A stretch of 64,000 bases of DNA, from assembly GCA_932526585.2 (NCBI GenBank), contig OW052244.1:52605211-52669210 (forward strand), read 5' to 3'. Positions 34,116-44,557 of the stretch are shown here, piece after piece. Under the pieces are notes generated by a model. That model was not told the origin of the DNA and did no database searches. It worked only from the letters and a program-made list of their open reading frames with translations. This DNA comes from Philonthus cognatus (Eukaryota > Arthropoda > Insecta > Coleoptera > Staphylinidae). The stretch's first letter is position 1. Every line of letters begins with the position of its first letter. Position numbers and translations under genes: made by a program.

Positions 34116-35773
34116 TGGGTGTTTGATTAAGAGTGGCCACCGGCTGTATGTCAGAAACAATGCAGAGTAGCATGTTGGCGTAAAAAAATTCGTAGTAAAA
34201 GTGGCCCAGAGAAATTATTGGAAATTATTTTTAAGTTCATAACTTCGTCGCTAGAGGGCGTAACATTTATAGTCAAACACAAAAACAGGTTTTTATTATA
34301 AAACTGCTAACTAAAGCTAGATTGAAAATATACCAATCATAATCTACGCTGAATTTTACTCAAAAATTAAGATTGACAATATATTGTCTAAAACTATGTG
34401 TTATGTATTTTGTATTTTGTTCTAGCTATCGACTGTTGGTCTTTTCGCCTACTCTTGTCTGTTTATTATTTCTTTATCTTACCTTTATAAAGTAGGGGCG
34501 AACGGGAAAGTGTGATCATTAAACTGCATGTAACTTTAGTGACGATTAACCAACATTAATGAAATTAGTCTCATTTGATAGGTAATTTAAAGCACTTTTA
34601 TAAGACGTTTTGCTCTCGTTTACTTTAGTTCTTGTAGTAAACGCCAGAGGGCCTTTTTAGATAAATACTCTATTTTCTAGATGTTGTTAAAAAATTCAAA
34701 TTGTAAGGTATAATTCTCTTACACTAGTTTATTACAGGGTGAAATACTTAGAAAAATAGTACAATCCTCATCCTAATATCTTTACTCTAACCGAAGTTAT
34801 AGCAAAAAGTTTGGTAGATTTGCCCATTTCCAAGTACGCACCATTTAAAAATATATTTTTAAGTCTAGTAGGTCTTATGGCTCATTTGTTTCATGTTCAA
34901 GAGCTCAACGAGAATTGTTATGTTATGTTAATCCTGAGTAAATCCAAGATTATTTACAATCTCAAATTATAGCAGGCTATGAGATCAGTGGCGTAAATAG
35001 CTTTTTGTGATGGGGGGATTTGAGTTACTTAGTTTAACCAATAAAATGATTGTAACTTAAAATAGGTTTACCTAAATTCAATAAACTTAGAATAATGCGA
35101 TAGATAATTGACAGCACTTCAAAGTATTATGTACTCTGATTTACTTTAGTTTTTGTCCTAATGGCCAGAGGGCGCTATTAGTGTCAAATACCCCATTCTA
35201 TCAAATTTTCACTATATCTCCGGTTAGGATAAATATATCGAAATGCGGTTTCTACCAGTTTTCATACTATTTCTCATTTTAATTAACTAACGTAACAAAC
35301 ATATACCTTTCGGTTTTAAAATATAAACAAAATTGAGCCATCTGATGTTTAATATCGAAACTAAAGTCAATCTATGTTTATTTTAAAGTGCATTCAATTA
35401 TCTATCAAATGAGCCTAAGCTTGTTAAATTCGGTGAAGCCCAACTAAAATTATAGGCATTTAAATTAATAGACAGATCTATTCTCCGCTGCGTCTTATGT
35501 GAAAGCCAAAGAAACGAGAAAATAGTTAAAACTGAGTAAAATTATGCGTAGATTAAGAATTTCATATTTTTGACGTAGCTTACTTTGGCATTTATTTGAT
35601 GAAAACTTGTTTTTATTTTGTGTGATAGAGATTGTGCCTTCTAGCGGCAAATCTAGAAACACAAATTATTTCCAGCGATTTCTCTTGGCCATTTTGACTA
35701 TGAATTTTTTTACTGCAACACGCTATGATGCATAGTCTCTGAGATAGAGCCGATGGCCACCCTTGAAACACCC

Positions 35774-35776
<3 letters not shown>
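34114..35776. mobile_element. Long-TIR foldback element between (TA)n arrays
   Basis: The left end ACTGGGTGTTTGATTAAGAG and the right end (rc ACCGGGTGTTTCAAGGGTGG) are inverted copies. Homology continues inward through CCATCGGCT-like, GCGTGTTG-like and TAAAAAAATTC words. Deeper in, two directly oriented blocks share TTTACTTTAGTT.TTGT and GCCAGAGGGC. A LINE-tail motif is at 34424-34450. No transposase is seen. It sits exactly between two (TA)n arrays, consistent with TA targeting. Confidence 0.75.
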
Positions 35777-35832
<56 letters not shown>

Positions 35833-35877
35833 ATATATATCTATATATATATATATATCTATATATATCTATATATA

Positions 35878-35953
<76 letters not shown>
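35776..35953. repeat. (TA)n microsatellite with CTATATATAT interruptions
   Basis: Long TA array with periodic C substitutions. ORFs encoding Ile-Tyr runs over it are meaningless. Confidence 0.95.
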
Positions 35954-35958
<5 letters not shown>

Positions 35959-36037
35959 TATTTTTAGGTTTTTCCGGGCAAAATATAACTGGTTGGAGTT
36001 TCTTGAACTGCTTTCTCGCGTCGATTTGCTTCTTTGC

Positions 36038-36079
36038 GCTCTACGTTTCGACAGCATCACTTTTGCCATCATCAGGAGC
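36038..36079 (-). ncRNA. Small hammerhead-like motif (copy e)
   Basis: Minus strand: stem I GCTC (36079-36076) with GAGC (36041-36038), core CTGATGA, a 19-nt stem II region with only GCA/TGC clearly pairing, GAAA, then CGTA giving triplet GTA and the self-complementary stem III ACGT. Stem II is degraded. Confidence 0.45.
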
Positions 36080-36234
36080 TTCTTTATACAATGCAGATAC
36101 ATTGGCCATAAATCCAGAAATATTAGTAACTTCTACATCGAGTGGACCAATGACACGTAGCAGATCTTGACTACAAGTCCCTAGTTTATAAAACAATTGT
36201 ACTGTCAGTGACATCTATCACTCAGTATAAAGAA

Positions 36235-36258
36235 GCTCCTGATGATGAAACGTAGAAC
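36235..36258 (+). ncRNA. Hammerhead remnant lacking stem II
   Basis: GCTC, CTGATGA, then directly TGAAACGTA and GAAC. The same order as copy e but stem II is deleted, so it cannot fold. Confidence 0.4.
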
Positions 36259-36276
36259 GCAAGAAACTCCAAACAG

Positions 36277-36316
<40 letters not shown>

Positions 36317-36539
36317 TTGGGTTGCTCTCGCGTCAAATTGTTTCTTTGCGCTCCAATATATAACAATTTTCGGAATATTCAGACAAATTGAAGTAATTTC
36401 AACAATGCAGATACATCGGACACAAATCAAGAAATGTTAGTACCGTCTACATCGAATGGACCAATAACACGCAGCAGATCTAGACTACAAGTCCCTAGTT
36501 TATAAAACAAGTGTACTGACATCTATCACTTAGTATAAA

Positions 36540-37049
36540 AAATGTAAACATATGCATAAGCTGTACATTTTCCGACATTCGTTGTTTTTTAAAAGTTCAA
36601 TGTGAAGCTTTAAACAAGTGTTTTCCACTCCCAGACTGAGCATGAAGTAACATTTCGAGTTTAGAATAGTCCTGTGAAAATCTGTCGAGGGTCGCGCAGC
36701 GACCCGAGACAAATTTTCTGGGCTTTTCTAAACTCGAAATTTTACTTCGTGCGCCACGCGTATAAAACACAGATTTCAAAAGAAATTCGAATATACATAC
36801 ATTTCACAATATTTTAGTGTTTTATACGCGTGGCGCATGAAGTAAAATTTCGAGTATAGAAAAGCTAAGAAAATGTTCACGGGGCTTTTATAAACTCGAA
36901 ATGTTACTTCATGCTTAGCCTGGGTGTAGAAAACACTCATTTAAAGCTTCAAATTGAACTTAATAAAAAAAAAAACAAAGAATATCTAAAGATTTACAGA
37001 AAATAGGCTGAATTTGGGATACGTATACTTAAACGAAAAACTCCCTGTA
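36540..37049. mobile_element. Composite palindrome MITE, left end worn
   Basis: The right end ACTCCCTGTA with GTATACTTAAACG is intact; the left end is degraded. Two inverted cassettes (36605-36775 and 36815-36950) carry GGGTCGC-type or shortened cores. Confidence 0.7.
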
Positions 37050-37721
37050 TAGACAACAGTGTAAAAAACTGTTGGGTTTTAAAAACACGCATTAAACAAA
37101 ATTTTACTAAAAGCCGGTCTGTCAATACTAGGCCTTTTCGATGCCGGGGCCGCGACAAAAGTCTCAGTTTCACTCCCTCTCGACCTAATTGCATGCATAA
37201 AATTTTTTACATTCTTTTTTATTTTCTAAAAAACGCTAGTTTCATTAAGAATTTCTATTTTCTAGTATGGTTTTAGTATAATAGAAGGGTAACAGCTGTT
37301 GGCCCACGGCCCGTCCGGATTTAATTAAAAGGGCCCCCGAAACGAAGCGCAGATGTCGGACCTCTTTTCTGTATGCACGGCACGCGCTCGACTGTATCGT
37401 ATGTGTGTGTATATCATGTGTACACATACACTTCGGGTCGGGTAATTAAATACCCTGGACCCCCAAAGACTAACATGTTACGTCTGGCCCGTCCGTAATT
37501 ACGCGAATTTCGTTGAGTAATGAAATTTCTAGGGGACGGTATTGCTTAAATTCGCAAATGGCCGCGGAATAAATTACATTCTCTTGGTAGTTGTTGTAAG
37601 AAAAATACTGCAACATCTTGTAACAAAAAATAGAGCAACAACTGATAACACCATGTATTGATAACTTCGATTCAGGTATGTTTAATTAAAATTTCAAATC
37701 TATAATGATATAAATTAGATT
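37050..37721. other. Single-copy intronic DNA, no gene seen
   Basis: Moderately GC-rich (37100-37580), with no domain-bearing ORF and no repeat match elsewhere in the window. It is a candidate regulatory stretch by composition only. Confidence 0.35.
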
Positions 37722-37764
37722 CTGTATTGTGGGGGCTTCTACTTCGTTATACATGTTAATTTCA

Positions 37765-37950
37765 CAATAAAACACTTTTTACTTTGTTTGTATAACCATT
37801 TTTTTATTGATTGTGACTGCAGTTTTGACAAATTTAGCCTATCATTATCAAACTTCATGTTTGATAATGACAAGCTAAATTTGTCGAAACTGCATTCACA
37901 TTCATTAAAAAAATGTTATGCAAACAAAGTAAAAAGTGTTTTATTGTGAT
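37765..37950. mobile_element. Foldback element, second member with hammerhead-like arms
   Basis: Same ends as the element at 31590 (ACACTTTTTACTTTGTTTG and complement). The + strand arm carries motif f3 (37857-37901). The minus-strand arm carries a decayed motif f4 (37815-37855) with core TTGATAA but AAAA in place of GAAA. Confidence 0.7.
37857..37901 (+). ncRNA. Hammerhead-like motif, U3-A8 core type (f3)
   Basis: ATGT, core TTGATAA (37861-37867), one U, stem II GACAA/TTGTC with loop GCTAAAT, GAAA (37886-37889), CTGCATTC (triplet TTC), then ACAT closing stem I. Compared with the classical core, positions 3 and 8 are U and A instead of C and G, which still allows the pair between them. Stem III has one change (G to T). 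Confidence 0.5.
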
Positions 37951-38388
37951 ATAATTTAGAGTTAGCAAAAACATTGTATCAAATTACTTGTTGCTACACT
38001 ATGTCTTTACCCTTATGCGATTTTTATATTCTAGTGAATTACTACTCCTTCTGTGTTCGATTTGCGATTTTTTCCTATGAAATTAATCAATAAATGGGAT
38101 TTAATAAATCCGAAATAGTAATATGGTTAAATAAATAAAATATGAATAAATATAGTAGATTTAAATAAATAAACCCATTTATAATCATAAATATAAATGA
38201 GGACTGCATAACAAGTTAAACTGACCAAAGAGTAACCTAAACATGCATTAAAAGATATAAAATATAGACACACCTGTCAAACGATACAACAAATTAAAAT
38301 GATCAACTTCAATTTGTATATTGTTTGTGATTTTATATTTTAACTTATTTATTACTGTTAAATTATTATTGGTATTAAGCATTAACTG

Positions 38389-39459
38389 TACAGGGTGGCC
38401 CAAATTCGATGTTTCCATAGGGTATGTCGGTAACCTGAAGAGTTAGAAAAAAAAAATGATATACACGTCATGACATCCTTTTGTGAGATATTAATAATGG
38501 CTTTAACAAATCATAGCTAACTTGATTAGTTTGGAAGATATCAGGGGTTTTTCAACTGTTGGCTATTTAAATATGTCTTTATCTTAATAACTATAAGATA
38601 TACAAAAATAACAGTTAAAATTAGCTTTACATTTATATATAAAATGAAGTTTTGGGGCCTCGGTGACCGAGTGGGTAGAGACACTGCCCACAGACCAAGA
38701 GGTTGCGGGTTCGAATCCCGTCCGGTAGAATAATTTATGAGTAATAAATTATTCCATCCGGGTCCATGGATGTAGTGTGGCGTCCAAGCGAATTAAAAAA
38801 TAAGTGTAAGAATTAGTAAATTAATTAAATGAAACATAGTACAATGGCAGATCGCTGTATGGCGAAAGCCAAGGCCAATGAAACAAAAAAAAAGTTGTTT
38901 GTGGTTGTTGAAAAATTGTGTTTCTAATTCTGAAGCTTTTAGATGAATATTTGATAATACATACTATTATGATTACAGTGATGCTAGTATTATTTGTTAA
39001 TAATAGTTTGTCGCAAAAGTCTTTAAAAATGATAAAAGTAATGTTTAAAGTAAACTTTAATTTTTACAAATGTTTGTTATATATGTATATCAATGTAAAG
39101 CAAATTTAAAATGCTATTTAATGACGTAAAAACATATAAGGTGTTCTATTAAAAAAAAAATGCAAGTTTGTGTCATAACTCTGAAATTAAAAGTTTAAAT
39201 ACTAAAATAATTCTACGTTAAAAACTACACTAAATATTAAATATTAAATATTAAACTAAATATTTGTATATCTTATAGTTATTGAGAAAACGACGCATTT
39301 TAAAGTAGCCGACAATTAAAAAACGCTCGATAGCACCCAAACTAATTGAGGTAGCCATGCTATTGTAATTTTCTGAGAAAAAGAGGTGTATCAGATTTTG
39401 TTTAACTATTCGAGTTACTGAGATACCATATAAAAACATCGAAATTGAGTTACCCTGTA
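38389..39459. mobile_element. Long-TIR foldback element hosting a SINE
   Basis: The left end TACAGGGTGGCCCAAATTCG and the right end (rc TACAGGGTAACTCAATTTCG) are diverged inverted copies. Arms match inward through GATGTTTYYATA-like, GTAACYYGAA-like and TCAATAACTATAAGATATAC-like words. The SINE at 38654-38892 is nested near the centre. No transposase. Confidence 0.7.
38654..38892 (+). mobile_element. tRNA-derived SINE, about 240 bp
   Basis: It starts with a tRNA-like head having an A box (TGACCGAGTGG, 38664-38674) and a B box (GGTTCGAATCC, 38708-38718). A tRNA-unrelated body follows (ATCCGGGTCCATGGATG, TGGCGTCCAAGCGA), and it ends in CAATGAAAC followed by an A-run. Promoter boxes at gene spacing plus a 3' A tail are the SINE hallmark. 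Retroposition would rely on a partner LINE. Confidence 0.85.
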
Positions 39460-39920
39460 CTTTTAAATGGACTTTCCGTAAATATAAATTCAACATTAAA
39501 ATCATAATTTATGAAATGTACCATACATTTCATGAATCATATCCATTATTCCTTTATAAAAAAAGATTGAAACGTTAGATTAGAATGTGTTTATTGAAAT
39601 CAGAACGGGAATAAGCGAAGTCAGGACTTATTAAAGTCCCATTAGTGCGAGCTTAGCGCGATCAATGCCTGATAATTATTCTCGGTGTCTGTGTAAGTAA
39701 ATACAAATAAATTTAGGGTAGTGAAAATATGTACAATCTGATATGTTTTCAACGTTTTTTTTCTCCTTGTTGGAAAATTGTGAATCAAATAAATGCAGGA
39801 TATTTTTCTTTTAAGTATACATATCCTATAATTACAGTAAATGAATTTGGATGAGTTACGTGAAGATGATAACAACTTAAAATTCAACATTTTTAGCCGT
39901 TCTTCACAAATTTATTCTTT

Positions 39921-39963
39921 ACCAGATGTATATTTCGGACACAAAGTGACTATTATCACTGGT
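39921..39963 (-). ncRNA. Hammerhead-like motif (g2)
   Basis: Minus strand: ACCA, core GTGATAA, stem II arms CAC/GTG with outer GTCC-type pairs, intact GAAA, TATACATC with triplet ATC, then TGGT closing stem I. The core's first base has changed to G relative to the sister motif on the + strand. Confidence 0.45.
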
Positions 39964-39987
39964 TTGATACTTATATCTTAATATCAA

Positions 39988-40030
39988 ACCATTGATAATG
40001 GTCACTTTGTGTCCGGAATGTACATCTGGT
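39988..40030 (+). ncRNA. Hammerhead-like motif, U3-A8 core type (g1)
   Basis: ACCA (39988-39991), core TTGATAA (39992-39998), one U, stem II GGTCAC/GTGTCC with a TTT loop, GGAA (GAAA with one change), the self-complementary ATGTACAT with triplet ATC, then TGGT (40027-40030). Stems I and II differ completely from the f family while the core layout is the same. Confidence 0.5.
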
Positions 40031-41099
40031 TAAGAATAAATCTGTGAAGAAAGGTTGAAAGTGTTTTATTTTAAGCTATAATTACACTGTTTGGTAATGT
40101 TTCAGGAATTCGTTGTTTTTATTAAAGTGGTTAAATTGAAGTTTGGAACGACTATTTCCACTCCCAGACTAAGCATGAAGTAAAATTTCGAGTTTAGAAA
40201 AGCCTGAAAATTTGGTTTGGTTGCGTAGAGCGAAGCGCGGAGCGACCAAACCAAATTTTCAGGCTTTTCTAAACTCGAAATTTTACTTCATGCGCCACGC
40301 GTACAAAACGCTGGTTTAAAGTGAAGTTCAAAATATACTGCTTAAACATAATATATAAAACTAGGAAAATTCGTGTAATTAATTCGTGTTACACGAATTT
40401 TTGTAATTTTATATATTATGTTTAAAGTGAGCAAACTATAAGAAGCGTAAGCTTATTTTCTGGAATTCAAATTTTTTTGAATTTGAATTATTCTTGTACT
40501 GCTTAAGATTGATCTTGAGTAATCAATTTTTCTAACATTCTAGAGCCTGGAGTAATTGTCTTCCGATTATTTCTTTTAATAAGGCTTATTACATATCCTG
40601 AAGAAAATTTCAAAACGAATTAAAATTTATGTTGACTTTCTACATTTTTTTTTTAGTCTCGTTGAGACTTCTTTAAATATTTATTGAAACAACTACTTCT
40701 CGAGCTAATACCCCGACCGATATTGAATTATATAATAAATATTTGAGTTACCCGACAAATTTACTTTTCTATGCATAATTCAATGTTTCTTTATGCAAAA
40801 GGAAATTGCTAGAATTTTAAAAGCGCAATATTTTGGTTAGACGAAATAAATATTTGTAAAATGTATTAACTTAAGCAGTATATTTTAAATTTTACTTTAA
40901 ATCAGTGTTTTATACGCGTGGCGCATGAAGTAAAATTTCGAGTTTAGAAAAGCCTGAAAATTTGGTTTGGTCGCTCCGCTTCGCGGAGCGACCAAACCAA
41001 ATTTTCAGGCTTTTCTAAACTCGAAATTTTACTTCATGCTTACCCTGGAAGTGGAAAACACTCGTTTAATGCTTTAATCTGAACTTAAAAAAAAAACAA

Positions 41100-41410
41100 T
41101 GAATGTTTAAAGATTCCCTCTCCCAAAAACTCTCCAGTAACCCTAAAAATCTAGAGCTCCTAAATAAACTACGTATTCCCAGAAATCCTAAAAACTCTCC
41201 TAAATACAAACACCCATCTAAAAGCACATTTGAATTCATTAAATATTTCACCTCGTTAGACAATGACATTTAGCAATTATGACGGAATAAAGAAATGACA
41301 AACCAGAGTAGAAATACCTACGGTCGATAACCCTTTGGTTCAATTTTACCTTTAAGAATATATGTTATGATTTATTTGTATTGTATACAACCAATAAAGA
41401 TTTATTTATT
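41100..41410 (+). mobile_element. 3'-terminal fragment of another retroelement
   Basis: The + strand encodes a short ORF end (LLNKLRIPRNPKN..., then TSLDNDI and a stop). It is followed by the 26-nt hairpin motif (41308-41333) and AATAAAGATTTATTT. The layout fits the 3' end of a LINE, but no catalytic motif is included. Confidence 0.45.
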
Positions 41411-41863
41411 ATATTCTGAAGATTTACAGCATATAATTGGGAAATGTATACTTAAAAGCAAATATCCTTCTGTGTATGTTTTCCATTTTTTTATATAAAT
41501 ACAATAAATTAAAAGGAAGGAAAATAGGGGAATTACAAATATACATGGTGTTTTTGTGTTTTCAGCTGTATTTTAGCAAACGGCATTTCCATCAATCCTT
41601 TAATTTATTGCGAATACATCAAATGCAAATTTCATCGTTTAAATCTTATGTATTCCCTCTGTATGTCGAAATGTGAGGGCTATTAATGTAATAACGGGAC
41701 CATTTCTGACACGCAAACACCATTATTGAACAGCTTAATATTGATAAAGTAGAAAGAGAACAGGGACGTTTTCAAGAAAATTACAAATCTAACTAAAATA
41801 AAGATTTTAATATTTAGCAGTGCCAAGAAATTAAATTAGGAAAAAAAAAACAAAACATGTACA

Positions 41864-41978
41864 GTATTTAGTTGCACGAATCATAACAATCGTAATAGTA
41901 ATAAATTATTTACAAACTTAATAATTTATTATTATTACTATTATTATGATTCGTGCAAATAAATACTGTCCATTTTTT
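41864..41978. repeat. Hairpin repeat
   Basis: Inverted arms contain TGCACGAATCATAA with the mirrored TTATGATTCGTGCA, and ACAGTATTTA with TAAATACTGT. The centre is AAT-rich. Confidence 0.7.
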
Positions 41979-42251
41979 GTCCTTTTTGCCTAATTAATTC
42001 TTGAATTTTACAAAAAAAAACAATACTTTGCCTTTGTTTTGTATATGGGGATAAGTAAAAATGTTAGTACAAAAATCACATGAGTCGCCTAGATGCAAAA
42101 TCAGCCATACACGTTTTAACTTGTCGTGAAATGATGTTGCAGTGTATTTTAAATAAATTAAAATAGCGTTTAATGAGTGTTGCATCGAATGGGGACAAGA
42201 AAAATTATGTAAAACTAAGTAAAAAGTTGGCAGGATCTGCAAGTGAAAAAA

Positions 42252-42514
42252 TATCGTGCGATCGTTTAAAACATGATTTAGAGTAGGCTTTGAGTTGAGT
42301 CAATTAGATTGGCACTAACCCATAGTTTAGCATAACCTCAAATTTATTCCATCATTCCATTTACGTTTTATATAGAAATCTTTTGTACAAACATCTATGG
42401 AATGATGGAATCAATTTGAGGTTATGCTAAACTATGTGTTAACATTCAGTAGTGTCAATCAAATTTAAAACTAAAAGCCTATTCTAAATCATGTTTTAAA
42501 TGATCGCACGGTAT
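42252..42514. mobile_element. Foldback MITE, 263 bp
   Basis: Ends TATCGTGCGATCGTTT and (AATGATCGCACGGTA) are inverted. Arms match throughout (CATAACCTCAAATT with AATTTGAGGTTATG; ATTCCATCATTCCAT with ATGGAATGATGGAAT). A diverged copy is at 63480-63670. No coding potential. Confidence 0.8.
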
Positions 42515-43422
42515 GTCAGCTTTTGCAACCGAGAACTATAGTAGGTTTTGCACGATTTGTTTAACTTAATTTTAAAAGGTTTAGGATGGGTTATTGTTAA
42601 AATTGCAGCCTTATACGAGTAGAAGCCAGAGATACCAAAATCTCAAAGTCAAAAAAAAATATGTGTCTGGCTGGTTTTTCATCTATGCTAAACTATGGGT
42701 CAACAGTCATATGTTACTGACTGTTAAAAGCTTATGTAAAGAAAAAATCGTTTTCTTTTAACAGCAGAGCTTTTATTAGCTTCTGCTTTTGAATTTTAAA
42801 AAAGAAAACGATTGTTTTAAATGAAATTGGTGTGCTCTGTATTTTTCAATTCTGAATTTTTCTACCCCATCCGAATGGAATTTAATTCAAATTCTATGTT
42901 TTTTTCCAATCCCGTTCTCTTCTATAATTGAAAGAGAATAATAAAGAATCCCTCTCTGTGAAAAATGCGCCAGTCAATCGATAATGAATCCAATCAACGG
43001 GGAGATGTATGTACACTTGGAAACGTACGAAGGGGGATGGATTTATGAGGGCGGGAAGGGGGATGAGGCGGAGGACGCCGATATTTAATTGCCGCTGTCC
43101 GAATCGGATTTATATCCGGCTGCAGCGGACGGATGATATCGTGAGGTTTAAATCACGCTGAATATCATCCGCAGGAAGAAAGAAATTGATTTGCGGCCCC
43201 GCTTTATTCAAGCGAAATTGTCCGGATTATTGATTATAAACTCGAGATTATTTAAATTATTACAGACGGTTAAATGTGTATCGATAAAAGAATCAACAAC
43301 CTAACCTAACATATGAAGGATAAGTGGTAGGTTCATAGGTAACCTCAGGCACGCACCCAGGGGGTGGCTCGCGGGCTTAATCCTCCCCCCCTCAAGACTA
43401 ACTAAATTGTAGTGTATCGATG
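42515..43422. other. Intronic DNA with a GC-richer unique block
   Basis: At 42690-42830 there is an imperfect hairpin with AAGAAAACGATT words. From 42860 to 43260 the sequence is GC-richer and appears single-copy. No gene is recognised. Confidence 0.4.
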
Positions 43423-43806
43423 TACAGTTGCGAGAGAAAAAAACTAGTACAGCGGGGAGTTCAAGCCACAGCAAAATATCTATATAATATAATATATATT
43501 TTTTTTCTTGTAAAACAAACTTGTCATGTACAGGTTAACAACATTTTTTTTCTTAGCTAACAAGACGGTACTTTTGTTAACATGCACTTCATTAGCAATG
43601 TCTCTAATGCTAAATCCGTCTCTAAATGGGCCGTTATTATCGCTTTTTGCGTTTCAGTCAGTTGAGGCATGTCGACGGTATATAAATTTCGTTTGACATT
43701 TCCGCAGATTTGTCAATTTGATTGACAATTTGAAAAATTAAAGTGAGTCCAGTTTACATAGCCAAATATTTTGCTGTACTAGTTTTTTTTTTCTCTCGCA
43801 ACTGTA
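43423..43806 (-). mobile_element. Tc1-like transposon relic, 384 bp
   Basis: TA-bordered inverted ends TACAGTTGCGAGAGAAAAAA and complement, continuing as ACTAGTACAGC. The minus strand between about 43670 and 43550 encodes MPQLTETQKAII, then (in a shifted frame) RDGFSIRDIANEVHVNKSTV. This is the first DNA-binding helix-turn-helix of Tc1 transposases. The rest of the transposase has been deleted. Confidence 0.75.
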
Positions 43807-44526
43807 TATGTTGCGGACTAAACACGAAATACGGACAAAACGAGGTTTTGTCTAGATAACATGCGCTGTGTTTAAGGGCTATTAGACAAAATGCGTTGCA
43901 AGATTTAAAATAAAAGTACTGGATAACATAATTTTGTTTCATAAACAAAGTGACAAATTATTTATAAGAAATATATATTTTAAATTTCACTTGAAATCAG
44001 TGTTCTATACGCGTGGCGCATGAAGTAAAATTTCGAGTTTAGAAAAGCCAGAAAATTTGGATTTGCTGGGGCGCGACTCGCTTCGCTCGCGCACCCCAGC
44101 AAATCCAAATTTTCAGGCTTTTCTAAACTCGAAATTTTACTTCATGCTTAGTCTGGGAGTGGAAGCACTCGTTAAAAGTTCAAAATTGAACGCTTTTGTA
44201 ATAAACCTTGCATACAAAATCTACTTTTCATGATTGGGAGTGATTAATTATATATATTTCTATTTTATTGTACAGCAAAAGATGCTAAATAAATATTATT
44301 TTTATTATAAAAAACGTACGCCTATAATTATTTACTTTTTAAATTAGAGAGTTCTTTTTTAATTTTAAATTAAAAACGTGTCTAAATTTAAATAAAATTA
44401 ATTCATTTGGTTTAAAAAAAATGTTATACAAATGCGAAATTATGTTTTAATTCGGACTATGTCTGTGAGCAGTAGACATTTCTCGTTTAGTCTAGACAAA
44501 CCTCGTTTTGTTTGTAACATATACAG
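43806..44526. mobile_element. DNA element with nested palindrome cassette
   Basis: Ends ATATGTTGCGGACTAAAC and (TTTGTAACATATACAG) are partly inverted; internal CGAGGTTTTGTCTAGA and TCTAGACAAACCTCG mirror each other. A cassette with the GGGGCGCGA..TCGCGCACCCC core sits at 43998-44175. The element at 1430-2150 is an inverted relative. Confidence 0.65.
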
Positions 44527-44557
44527 AGAGTTTTATGTAACACCGAACATACTAAAA

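Larger units (their letters stand above)
35975..36540. mobile_element. Penelope-terminal-repeat-like fragments with (TA)n
   Basis: A minus-strand hammerhead-like motif (36038-36079), a + strand dead copy (36235-36258), a (TA)n run (36279-36313) and a ~140-bp direct duplication (36090-36240 and 36403-36540, sharing GACTACAAGTCCCTAGTTTA) form one cluster. The words GTTTCTTTGCGCTC and TCTCGCGTC recur. No protein domain is present. Confidence 0.55.
39793..41476. mobile_element. Composite palindrome MITE with nested insertions
   Basis: Worn ends (GCAGGATATTTTTCTTTTAA and the mirrored CTTAAAAGCAAATATCC) enclose cassettes 40147-40315 and 40897-41065. The latter is a perfect palindrome with 57-bp arms and a 3-nt loop (40923-41039). 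Nested inside are a foldback with two hammerhead-like motifs (39896-40055), a small hairpin (40350-40434) and a LINE 3' fragment (about 41100-41410). Confidence 0.65.

Noticed and set aside
35753..36160. ORF of 135 codons with long Ile-Tyr runs
   Set aside because: It is translation of the (TA)n microsatellite; no start context or domain.
38654..38730. Functional tRNA gene
   Set aside because: A and B boxes are present but no proper cloverleaf end is seen, and the unit continues into a SINE body with an A tail.
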